64,000 bases of DNA from Siderastrea siderea. Taxonomy: Eukaryota; Cnidaria; Anthozoa; Scleractinia; Rhizangiidae. Shown piece after piece: positions 25,901-37,900 of this stretch. How positions within the stretch are numbered: the first letter of the stretch is position 1; each line of letters begins with the position of its first letter. The notes under the pieces were generated by a model. The model searched no databases. It saw nothing but the letters and a program-made list of their open reading frames with translations, and was not told where the DNA came from. The stretch spans positions 14,789,411 through 14,853,410 of the forward strand of contig OZ034970.1 in the NCBI GenBank assembly GCA_964030785.1, written 5' to 3'. Position numbers and translations under genes: made by a program.

Positions 25901-28900
25901 AGCAAGGGATTCAACATTTTTCGACCGAAGGGGATGCGAAAGCCAGTGTGGTGGAACGATTTAACCGGACCTTGAAAGAACGGTTGTACCGTTATTTTAC
26001 TGCGGCCAACACCTTACGCTTTGACGATGTCTTACCCGAGTTGGTGCAAGGCTATAATGCCACCCGTCATCGAAGTATTGGTATGGCCCCTCAAGACGTG
26101 ACGTGGGACAACGAAGAAGCCGTGTGGAAACGATTGTATGCCAAACGATGGAAAGGTCAGAAAAAACCTAAATTCAAAGTGGGAGATCGTGTCCGTCTCA
26201 ACAAGATTCATCATACCTTTGAAAAAGGCTATCTACCCGGTTGGACCGAAGAAGTGTTTGTCGTGCATCGTGTGGTCCCGGGACCCGTGCCCACGTATAA
26301 GATTCACGAATGGGATGATACCCCCGTCCAAGGTACGTTTTATGAAGAGGATTTACAAAAAGTCCATGTGTCCGAGGTGTTTCGCATCGAAAAGGTACTT
26401 AAGCGTCAAAAAGATCGTTGGTTGGTCAAGTGGAAAGGGTGGCCCGACAAGTACAATAGTTGGATTCGTAGTCAAGACGTAACGTCTCTCCAACCACCCA
26501 AGAGGAAAAAGACAAGCCCACCCAAGAGGAAAAACACAAGCCCACCCAAAAGACGACGACGTGACTAAACAATGACGTTGGTGCCCAACTCTTCGTTTTA
26601 CGTGACGTTGATGAGTCATGCGAGTACCAAGGAGTTTCCTGGGAACAAGAGTCATCATTTCAGAAACCGATTGCCTAAACCCATTCAATTTATAGGACGA
26701 GGATGGATGGTGGGTATGGTGAGTTTATCCTTACCCACCATTCCCGTGATAGCGGAAGAAGGAGGAGTGGGCGATTCCCATCCTCTGTTGTATGTACGAT
26801 GGCACGAACGGGTGCATGACACAGACGATCAAGGGGACGATGTCTGGTGGCATCAACGTCGCGAACTCTTTGTCTACGGTCGAGATATGAGAAAGGAGAT
26901 GGCCTCGTCGACGGGATCGCACTTTTTTCATCAACTGGTGTACCGTTACGTGCAAGAACGTGCGAAACAAACCGAACCCCTCAACAAATGGGCAGAGGAC
27001 AATGGTGTCAAACTGTACCCGACCTTTGAATGGACCTCCGAAGGGGATTTGTTGTTGAATACCGTCAATGTGGATTACAAACGACAAGTGGCACGCGTGG
27101 AATGGGGCAGAACCTTGGCCCTGAGAATGGGATGGATTGAACAAGTGTCGACGGGCGTGTATCGGTTGGGTCCCAATCTCTTACAAGAATTTCATACGGA
27201 CTCCATTCCCACCCCGTCCGATGTCCTGGATGGCAGCAACAAGCCTGCCTTTTGGAAAGTGGATGGGGATTATGTGAACTTGAGTATGACGTGTAATTGG
27301 CGGTTTGTGAATTTGAACAAGGCCTTTCGTCCCTCGTTGGAATTTCCCTCCACGCGTCCTTTGCACGTCTATTGTGATGTAGGGACCAGCAGCATGGTAG
27401 GGGGCCGTATCACGGATCTCTTACGAGAAATCAAGTACCAGCCTCAAAACACCACCCACTTTGAACCTCGACATATTCAATATGTCCCAGTACGCAACGA
27501 AGTGGTGGAAATCGTGGAAATGCAGATGGCCGAAACCAATGGGGATCTCGTGAAATTTGGCGAAGGACGTACCCTCCTCACCCTCCACTTTAAAAGGGAA
27601 GTCGTGGTGTGAAGAAGAAAGAAAAATGTCCTTCTACGTGACGTTACCCAGTCATGCCAACCGACGTGAATTTCCCAACAACCAAGCCAATTCCTTCAAG
27701 ATTCGTTTACCTCAACCGTTACAGCTCACGGGAGGTGGTTGGCAAGTGGGGTTGAGTGCCATTTCCTTACCGGATGCTCGCGTCAATTTGTATGAGTTGG
27801 TCAAAAAAAATGGGTACGTCATGGGGACGTCCTGGCGTCAAACCTATCCCAAACCGGGTGGAAAAGACGGGGAAATGACCTCGCGAGTAGACACTGCGCG
27901 AACCATCATCAATGACGTGAAAGATTTGGATTGGGTGGTGGATGGCGTGAGTTTCATGAAAGCCATCATTGCTCACTTGGAACAACGACGCATGGAAACG
28001 GCCATTCAAGGTGGTCGGTTTACCAATGATCAAGGCAAACACACCTACGTCAAGTTTCGTTGGGAAGGCGAGGATCTGCTCATCGACAACACGAATGTCT
28101 GCCATTGCAAAACCGACACGCCAGCCCTGACCATCTACACCAAGTTGGCTCTCAAAATGGGATGGTTACGTAAAATCAGCAGTGGATTGATTTTGGGACC
28201 GAATTTACAACAAGAATTCATGGGGGATCAAATCCCCAACATGACAAAACCCGCTGGCAACGATTGGAACGATGTGAACGACGATCAGAGCAAGCCGGTC
28301 TTTTGGACGGTGCGTTCGTTTTTACCGGATTATTTACAATTGAGTATGAGTTGTAATTGGCGTTTCACCAACTTGAATGTGGCGTTTCGGGCGGTGGTGG
28401 GGGAACCCACACGATCGTTGCACGTGTACTCCGACGTGGCAGGCAGTACGATTGTGGGTAATCGCATGACCGATTTGTTGCGTGAAATCCAGTACAAGCG
28501 ACAAGCACGTGGCACCCTGTATTTTGAACCATTGCACATTCAATACATGTCTCTTCATAACGAGGTGGTGGAAATGATTCATGTTCAAGTGGCTGAAACG
28601 ATTGGTAGAGGAGGAGACTTGGTCAAGTTTGGTGAAGGCCATACCATTGTCACGTTACACTTCAAAAAGACATAAAAAGGGGAGGACATGGCCAAGGGAG
28701 TGTCTAATCACAAGATGCCCAAGACAAGAGTGCGTCGAACGAGACGAAGAAGAAGAAGGCAGCGAGGGGGTTTATTCCCGCTGGCTGCCCTCATTCCAGC
28801 CTTGATCGCTGGAGGGAAAGCCGTGGCGTTGGGTGCCGCGGGTGGTGCAGCGAGTTACGGGGCCAAAAAAGGGTTGGAAGCCGCTTTTCAGAAAAGAAGA

Positions 28901-31900
28901 CGATGATGACGGTATAAAAAGAGACGAGTCCTGTGACACAAACAAAAACGTGATCCTTGGTAACGCGTGAAGACGACACAATGCGTGGGGGAAGTTTGAC
29001 ACGATTTCGGACAGACGAGTGGTATGATCAACAGGGTCAAAGTGGACAAGGGTTGGTGACGGATCTCTTGCGTGGGGGGTTCCAAGGCCTTAAAAGCACG
29101 CGAAATCCTTTAAAACTGCCTAGTAATATCAAGAGAGGCTTGGAAACGGGTTTGACACGAGGTATCAAACGCAAAGCCGAAGACGTCATTAAAAAGGAAA
29201 TCACTAAACAAGCCAAGAAAGCGTTGAGTCATACGAGCGTGAAAGACGCCGTGCGTGTGGCCAGTGCTTTGTTTCCCAAACAAACCAAACGTGCGCGTGA
29301 TATTTTTGGAGTGTGAACATGGAACCCGTGCATTCACGACCTCGACGGATTCGTAGAGATCGAGGGTTGTCTCAATGGGGAGGACTGTATCCGTTTTGGA
29401 AACTCATGCGACGACAACGTGGTGGATGGTTAAGTCCCGAGGTGATGAGAGTCCCCGGGTTTGATTTGAGACAACGTTTAGCACAACGACGACGCTATAA
29501 AAACCCCTCACGACGACGACGGGGTACCACTCGACGACGACGTTAAACATGCCTGACGTGAGTACGCAAACCGCCCCGGCTCACGAGCGTTCCGAAGGGA
29601 CCGTCAACCCGGATTTTCAAGGTGCCACCGACTGACATTAGCATCAATGCCTATCGCATGGTCACCATCCAACCCACAACCACGGGTATCAATCCCATGG
29701 AATTCATCATACCGGGGTTGGACGATTTTGTGGATTTGGGACGCAGTTACTTTACCATGGAATTGAGTTTGAAAAAGGATGATAACGGGAACTTGGTGGC
29801 CAATGAGAAATTGTGGCCCGTCAATAATTTGGCCCATTCCATCATCAAGCAAATTGACTTGCATTTGAATGGCACGTTGATCAGTTCTCAATCCGACACT
29901 TATCATTACAAAGCTTACTTGGAAACCTTGTTGAATTATGACCGAGAAGATGGCAAGACCGTGTTAGGACCCCAAGGCTGGTTCAATCAAGTGGATTTCC
30001 CACCCCAATGGACGGACAACAATACTAACAAAGCTGGACCGCATGCAGCCTGGACCGCTCTCCCTGCCAATCACAAAGGGGCCTTGGATGCCATGGTAGC
30101 CGAAACCGCCAAGTATGCTGCAGGTGTCACCCACAGTCTGGTGTTTACCCCCCACTTGGAAGTCTTTCACACTGGCAAACTGTTGGTGCCCGGCATAGAA
30201 ATCAAGATGAAATTTCATTTCAATGGTCCGAACCTGTTTTTCAATGGAGTAGCTCTAGCTGGCCGATTGATGGAAGGGGATGTGAAACTACGGTTTCATC
30301 TCTGCCAACTGCGTTTGAATGACGCCATCTACCAGAGTTTGTCTAGCAAAAGACACACTGAAGGAGAAGTGGCTGCTTACCCCACCGTCCGCGGTGAAAT
30401 CCGGACCTTCAGCATGCAAAACAACCTGGTCCGCTTTGATATCCCCAACCTGTTTCAAAACAGAATACCTGACCGATTGATTGTGGGATTGTTGGACAGC
30501 CGTGCCTTCAATGGAGATGTGACCCGAGATCCTTTCTGTTTCCAGAAATTTGGTCTGACGTCCATTAAACAGATTGTCAAAGGAGAAGAATACCCTTATG
30601 AAACCCTCCAGTTAGTGCACAACAATGGCACCCGAGATAATCCAGGCTACTTCCGTTTTCTGCAAGCTAGTGGTGCCTGGTGTAAAAAGAAAGGCAATAT
30701 GGTAGAACTAGAAGATTGGGGCCAAGCTAAAAATTGTACCTTGTACATGTTTGACAATGTCGCCAATGGATGTGCTGACAGTCAAAACCTCAACCCCAAG
30801 CAAACGGGAGATTTACAACTCATCTTGGAATTTGGAGCCGCCCCCGGTGTCAATATAACTGTACTCGTGTATGGGGAATTTGAGAACTTGCTGGAGATTG
30901 ACAGGAACGGAGCCGTGTTGTATAACATTTACCAACACTGAAGAAATGGAACATGTGGCCTTGAATAATGTGCAATTGGATTATTTAGCCCGAGATGACC
31001 CCCAATTGAACCCTGTCTTTTACGGGACGGTGGCCTGTGATCGTTTACCCAAGAGTCCTGTCAAGACTGCCCCGCAAGGGTACATTGTGAATACGGACCC
31101 ACACGATCAACCCGGACAACATTGGTTAGCGGTGTGGACAGATGGAAACGTGTGTGAAGTCCTGGACAGTTATGCTTTGCCCTTGGACACGTACGTGCAA
31201 GCCACCCCGTTACGAGATTGGATTGTGCAACATTGGAAGTATGTGGTGACCAATGGCAAGTCCCTCCAAGCCATTTCAAGCAAGAGTTGTGGTGATTACG
31301 CCTTGTTGTACTTGAAAGCCAAAGCCCGTGGACGGACCTTGCAAGATTTTTTAAATGAGTTTTCTGATCATGATTATGTAAGCAATGACCATCAAGCCGG
31401 TCAACGCCTTCAACAATTGATTGTAGGCCAAGAAGCCAGATGGTATCAACTTTGTTGTCATCCGTATCATCAATGTAATGGTTAAATAAAAAAGTTCGTT
31501 GGAAAAGTGGTGTTGGAGTCGTAGCTCAGTGGGTAGAGCCTTTGGATCCCCCCGAATACATGAGGAGGTCGTGCGTGGGTTCGAGTCCCACCGGCTCCAA
31601 TAAAAAGGTGCCTTTTTTTTTCCATGAGTATTTCGTCATCATGCAAACGGGGAAACCGTTTCGTTTTCATACTCCTTCCTCTATCTTGGTCGTGGGTCCT
31701 TCGGGATGTGGGAAAACCGTGTTTACGGAAAAACTCTTGGTAGAGAACCCAGACTTGTTTGAAAGTCCACCAACCCAACTGCATTATTGTTATGGGGCCT
31801 GGCAAGATCGATTTCAAGGCATGCAAGATCAAGGGGTGGTGTTTCACGAAGGGATTCCCGATCATGAGGCGTTGGTCCAATGGTTTCCTCAAGGACATGG

Positions 31901-34900
31901 GGTCCTGGTCTTGGACGATTTAATGGATGAAGGCAGTCACGATAAACGCGTGTTGGATTTATTCACCAAACGTTCACATCATCAAGGGGTGACGGTCCTG
32001 TACTTGTGCCAAGACATGTTTCCCGTGGGTCGATATGCTAAAAGTATTTCCCGCAATGCCCATTACATTGTGGCGTTCAAGAACCCTCGAGATCAATTAG
32101 GGGTACGCAATGTCATGCTTCAATCGTTTCCTACCACTTGGAAAGACACGTTGGAGACGTTTCATCAAGCCACCACACGACCGTATGGGTATTTGGTCTT
32201 GGATTTACATCCCGCCTCCTCCGATCAACAACGGTTGTTGAGTCACCTGTTAAAAGACGAAGGATGGACTCGCACCTATCAAAAACGACTATAAAGGGAC
32301 CCTTTGAACAGGAAAAAGAGAGAGAAAGCAACTATGGCCGATGATGACCGTCAACCTACGCAATCGTACGATACCGTGGCCCCTGCGGGTGTGGGGGCGG
32401 CCAGCAGCAATCAAATGTCCCCAAGGGCCTTCCAAGATTTGTATATGACGGGAGACCAAGGCCTTCTCGACGTCGCCATGGAGGAAATTCACCCCGATGC
32501 CCTCGGCGAGTTTTTGAGAAATCTTCCCTCTCCCCGCACAGTCGCGGGCTGGCCCGATGTGGATGGTGCACCCCCTGTACAGGCCTCTTCCCCTGCTGGG
32601 GTAGGAAGTCCAGGAAGCCAATCCTACCGTAGTATACACACCACCCCTCCATCTTCCCCGGACAGTCCACTTACTTGGGGAAGCGCACGCGTGTCGCCCG
32701 ATCCTCGAAGAAGAACAGTGGCAGGTGCCCGGACAGCAGCGGGTGCAGGGGGTGATGGACGTGGGGGACGTCGTGGTCCTAGGAGTAGAGGTGGCGGACG
32801 TGGTGGTGCTGGGGGTGCTGGTGGGGGTGGTGGTGCTGGTGGTGCTGGTGGTGGTGGTGCTGCTGGTGGTGCTGGTGGTGCTGGTGGAGATGGTGGTGGT
32901 GGTGGAGGAGGTGGTGGTGGAGGAGGTGGAGGTGGAGGTGGTGGTGGTGGTGGACGACGCGGACGACGACGACGACTTTTCCCCGGTTCACCTTCGACAC
33001 CTGCCTCCACCACCTCTCGAGGATCTTGGAGTCCTGGCCGAGCCCCTCGTACCTTGCGTCAAGCGGATTTACAACGACGTTTACGGATGATGTTACAAGA
33101 TCAAGAACAATTAGCCCAAGGACGTGACATTGCTAATGTCACCATGACCAATAGCATTGTGACCAGTTATAAACAGGGAGGAGCACCCAGCGTACAAACC
33201 TCGTCGTCCCGCGTTTCGCCGTGAGGATGAAAACCGTCGTATCGTTATTGAATGGATCGAAACATCATGGTATTCGATTCCCCCCGGAATTATTACAACG
33301 CATGGATTCCTTGTATGCTTTTTACCATCAACAATGGTGGTGTTATCGAAAAATGTTGAATCATTTCAAGTGTATCAATGCCTTGTTCAATGGCATGGCA
33401 TTACTCCTGATGGCTGCAGGCATGATTGCGGGTCCGCTTTTGGAAAATAGTACGTTGGTAGCCTGTTTGGCGGCCGTGGGCACGGTCGTCAAAGGATGGA
33501 ATGATTTTAAACAATACCGATTTAAAGTGACCATGAGTCGATTTGCATTTACCACCTATGCCAAAGCTTTGACCGAATTGAAAACCCATGTCCGTGGTGT
33601 TCCCTTGGAGGATCTGGAACGATTTTTAATCAAGATGCAACCCTTGGATGATACCATTGTGGATTTCACCCCTCCGTTACCTAAACGATGTCTCCAAGAT
33701 TACCATCGTCATTTTGTGTACCAACCCGTGGAAGCCCTATGCTATGTGGACGGATGCCCTCGTCCCTTGAGACCCAAAGACTATTGGATCGATAAAAAGC
33801 CACTCCCTCCAAGTCCCACACTCTTAGAACCATGGCCGTCCAACGAAGACGACGCAGAAAAAGGAAACAAAGAGGAGGGGCTTTAATGCGTCGCAAACCC
33901 CGTTTGGTGGATAAAATTGCCCATGGCATGAGTATGTTTCTATCAGGTCCAGCGCCTGGGTTTGGACTCGCTTTAGGCAAATTAGGCGGTCAAGCTTTGA
34001 AAGGCATCACCGACAATGTACAACATTACCGTTGACAACGAGGTGGGGGTTGGTGGCAAGATTTCAAACGCAATACCCGTCAAGGCTATAAAGAGTCGCG
34101 AGACGTGATCAAACAAAACAAAGCCCTTCAACGTCTGTTGATGAACCGTCCATGGTAACCTTGAGAAGAAGACGACGACAACGTCGTCAACGAGGAGGGT
34201 TTTTAAATCTATTGGTCCCCGCCATGGTGGGATTGGGGAAAGCCGTGGCCTTGGAAACGGATAAACGTATAAAACGCACGATCCAAAAAGCCAACCAACG
34301 GTATCGTCGTCGTCACCGATAAAGAATGCAACGTCTTCGACGTCAATTACCGTTTTTACGGTCCATGTTACAAGAAGCCAATGGTTCCAAACGTCAAGAG
34401 TTGTTACAACATGGCAATGCCGATCAAATCAATGCTGTGAGTGAACTGGTCTTGAACTTCTTAAAAAACAAGATTCCTGTGACCCCACCCATGCTGGTCA
34501 AACTTCAACCCTATAAAAAGGTGCTACGTGATTTGGGACGTCGTCGACATTCCGTCAAAAAGCGTCGTCAGTGGTTAGTCCGACAAAAAGGACGCGGATT
34601 GTTTCAAGGACTCCATCACGTGTTATGTCAATGTGTTCGTTAACGTGTCAAGACATGGAAAGACTCTTATTGGAAGCATAAATATCACCTGTTGTGACAG
34701 CTGTCGTGCATTGGAAGACCTTTGCCCCGACCATGGACAAGGTGTACATGATTCCCCACCAGGACTTGGAACAACTCATTCAATATTATAAAGGAGAACT
34801 CACCGAAAATGCCTTGTTGAACAAAGCCGCAACGCTCGCCACCAAAAAACATGTGTTGTTAACCAACCCCCAATTACCCCCAGCCCTGGTCAATGCTCAA

Positions 34901-37900
34901 ACCAAACCGTTGAGTCAAGAATTGACTAAGTTAACCAAACGCATTCGTCAATTTCCTGGCGGGGTGGGAGTTGGTGCACCGGGTGGCCCGCCAGGTGAAG
35001 AAGGCGAGGAAGAGGCCGGGGATTTGGTGACGGGACCTGTGGAACAATGGTTGAAGCGCATGATAAAAGGCAGCCCGTCCACCCCCAAACCACCCATTAC
35101 CCCTGCAACCAAGAAAGGCAAAGGAGCAGCCACCACCAGTAAAATTCCCATTGTCAAGAAAGGAAGCCCATCCACCAGTCGAGGGGATAGCCGGTCGCGT
35201 TTAGAAGCCATTCGAGAACAACGCAAGACCTTGGAAAAAAAGATAGCCGAGAGTCCTTGGGCAAAGGCAAAGGCAAAAGGCAAAGGCAAAGCACCTGCCC
35301 AAGAAGTGGAACGATTGAAACCTCTACCCAGTTGGGAAGATTGGTACCAAGGTAAAAAGTTACGACGTCGATTGGATTACGACACGGACTAAAAAACATG
35401 CCCACCAAGAGGAGAAGGGGTATCAAGCGGAAACGCACCCAACGAGGAGGGGCCTTGGATGTCCAAAAATGGATTGCTAAAACGGGGAAGGAATTTCATT
35501 GGCCTGGGTATCAATACATGGGCCCTGGCACCCATTTGGCCAAACGTCTGAAACGTGGGGATCCAGGGATCAATCGCTTGGACCAGATTGCTAAACAACA
35601 CGACATTGATTACAGCCGTGCTAAGAATTTGCAAGATAAATGGAAAGCCGATACCAAGATGATCCAAGCCATTGATCGATTACCCGGCAAGAAAAACAAG
35701 ACGGAACGGGTGGTCAAGAAAATCATGCAAGCCAAGAAACGTTTAAAATTGTAAATTTAATGACATACCATGTTGAGTAAAAATAAAAAATGAAAATGTC
35801 AATCAATGTCTCATTTGGTTCATGAGTTATCAAGTTCAATGTTCTGTGAAAATACTAAGACGATGTTCTGCCAAAATACAAAGACGATTTTCAAAAAAAT
35901 GTTCTGCCAAAAATACTGAGACGAGGGTTAAGTGACAAAGTCATCCAAATCAAACGAAGAATCCTCCTGCAGCATCATGTCCATTAAAAAGTCAAACAAA
36001 CAGTCGTCCGATGACGACAAGTCATCGAGTAAATTGTCCAACAAAGAATCGTCCGATGATGACGGCAAGTCATCGAGTAGATTGTCTAAAAATCCTTTCC
36101 CATCGTCCCACATGTCACAAGAAGAAAGGGACGATTCGTCGCATACAGAATGATCCAGGGGATCAAGGACCCCTGAATCCATGTCCATTATGGTACTAGG
36201 TTGATCCATAGAATCCTCCGGGGTGGGCGAGAGGGAATCATGAAAGTCCTGCATAAAATCTTCTAGGGTCACGGTCAATTTGAGGGGCCCTAAGGCTTGG
36301 CGTTTCTCCTCCGTTCTCTTTCAGACCATGGCCCCTGTGAGGGCAACGGCCTCACGCTTTTTCACTAAGTATTGTTTCTGCCACCGCTGACCTACTTCCG
36401 AACGGTAGTATTGTCTTTTATAGACCCGGAGTCGTTCTTTATTGGTGGCATAGTACCATTTCTGGTATGCAGATATTCGGTCGGCATGTTTGGCCCTGTA
36501 CCTAGCTCTCTCAGCCCGTCGCTGCGCCAGTCGTCGCTCTTCTTTCGCCTGGAGCTCTGCTAGTTTGGCCTTAATGCCGTCATCGTCGTCAAAGCTTACC
36601 AGGTGGGTCTTACGACGTTTCGCCCGATACCGTTCTTTCGAAGCGGCTACTCGGTCCGCATGTCTGGCCCGGTACCTGGCTTTCATAGCCCGTCGCTGCG
36701 CCAGTCGTCGCTCTTCTTTCGCCTGGAGCTCTGCTAGTATGGCCTTAATGTCGTCATCGTCGTCGTTTGGTGGGTACGTTGTCGTGGTGGTGGTGGTGGT
36801 GGGGCGTTTGGTGTGGTGGCAAGTGCATTGGCAGCAGCAGCTTTCGGGGGACAACGGGAGATGGGGGCGGTGCTGGCGGAGGTGTCTGGGGCCTCTTGAA
36901 TTTGTGGTGCCAGTTGGTCCAGCAGAAGTCGAGGCCCCGGATGTACCACTCGGTGTTGAGTTGCGGGTAGCAGCCCGGGTTCCAGTGCTGTTGCACGTAG
37001 GTGTGCCGTGCTGTCTGAGCTGCTTGGGCGAGCTGCCTCCTTTTCCTCCTTTCCTCCAACAGCGCTTCCCCAAACTCCCTGATGTCTTCGTCGTCGTCGA
37101 TACTCCACTCCTTAACTTCATCTAAAATCGTATCGACTTGAAAGTTTTCAAAATCTCCTAAAAGCTTCTCTAGACTAGAGTCCATCTTGAGATGACTCAC
37201 CTCGAAGTTCGATCTGTTTTATAGTCTCTCATTCATTCCCGTGATGCACCATGGACCCCAACTAGAGAGGGGGGAGGGGGGTCCCCCCTCCTGAGGACCA
37301 TAGGATGACTCACCTCGAGGTGATGTCCTCCCTCCCTAGATCCATAGGATGACTCACCTCCAGGTGATGTCCTCCCTCCCTCTTTAGATAGACCACAACA
37401 CTTTGCGAGGATCTCGAACCTCCACCCTCTTTAGATAGACCACAACACTTTGCGAGGAATGACTTTTTACCCTATAAAAGCCGAACATCCACCACCAGTG
37501 AGTTCATCTGATCATGGCTTCTGAGCCAGGCCCAAGTGGCCTGACCACTGAAGAGATTTTGACCTTGCTACATCCCTCGGCCTCTGAGAGAGAAGAAGAG
37601 ACGACAGCGAATTCCCCTGATGAACCTTTGGTAGCCAATGAAGAGATGTCGGACAGTGACGACCTCTGTCAAGAGGCCTTGGATACTTTTGAACGGCAAC
37701 GTGCGTTTCAAACCCATCTCCTTCAACAAACTGGTGGAGGGTTGCATCCCAATGCAAACGGAACCTTCAACTTTGAACTCGAACCCTATGTCGACCGGCG
37801 GAGCACGCGTATGGGAGTGCGTGAACGTCATTTCAATACCCGTTTACGCCAAAGGAGGAACTTGATTCCAGGTCAAAACATCACGCAAGCCCTACAAGAT

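Noticed and set aside
31542..31640. N-terminal extension of the ATPase through the tRNA-like region
   Set aside because: Homology starts at Met 31641, and the upstream codons overlap the tRNA-like structure; no ATG of family type.
32624..33013. Minus-strand poly-Pro frame and plus-strand poly-Val frame
   Set aside because: Artefacts of the GGT/GGA repeat read in other frames.
36490..37125. Plus-strand open frame opposite the right-end cluster
   Set aside because: Anti-sense of two minus-strand repeats; composition is low-complexity and lacks family motifs.
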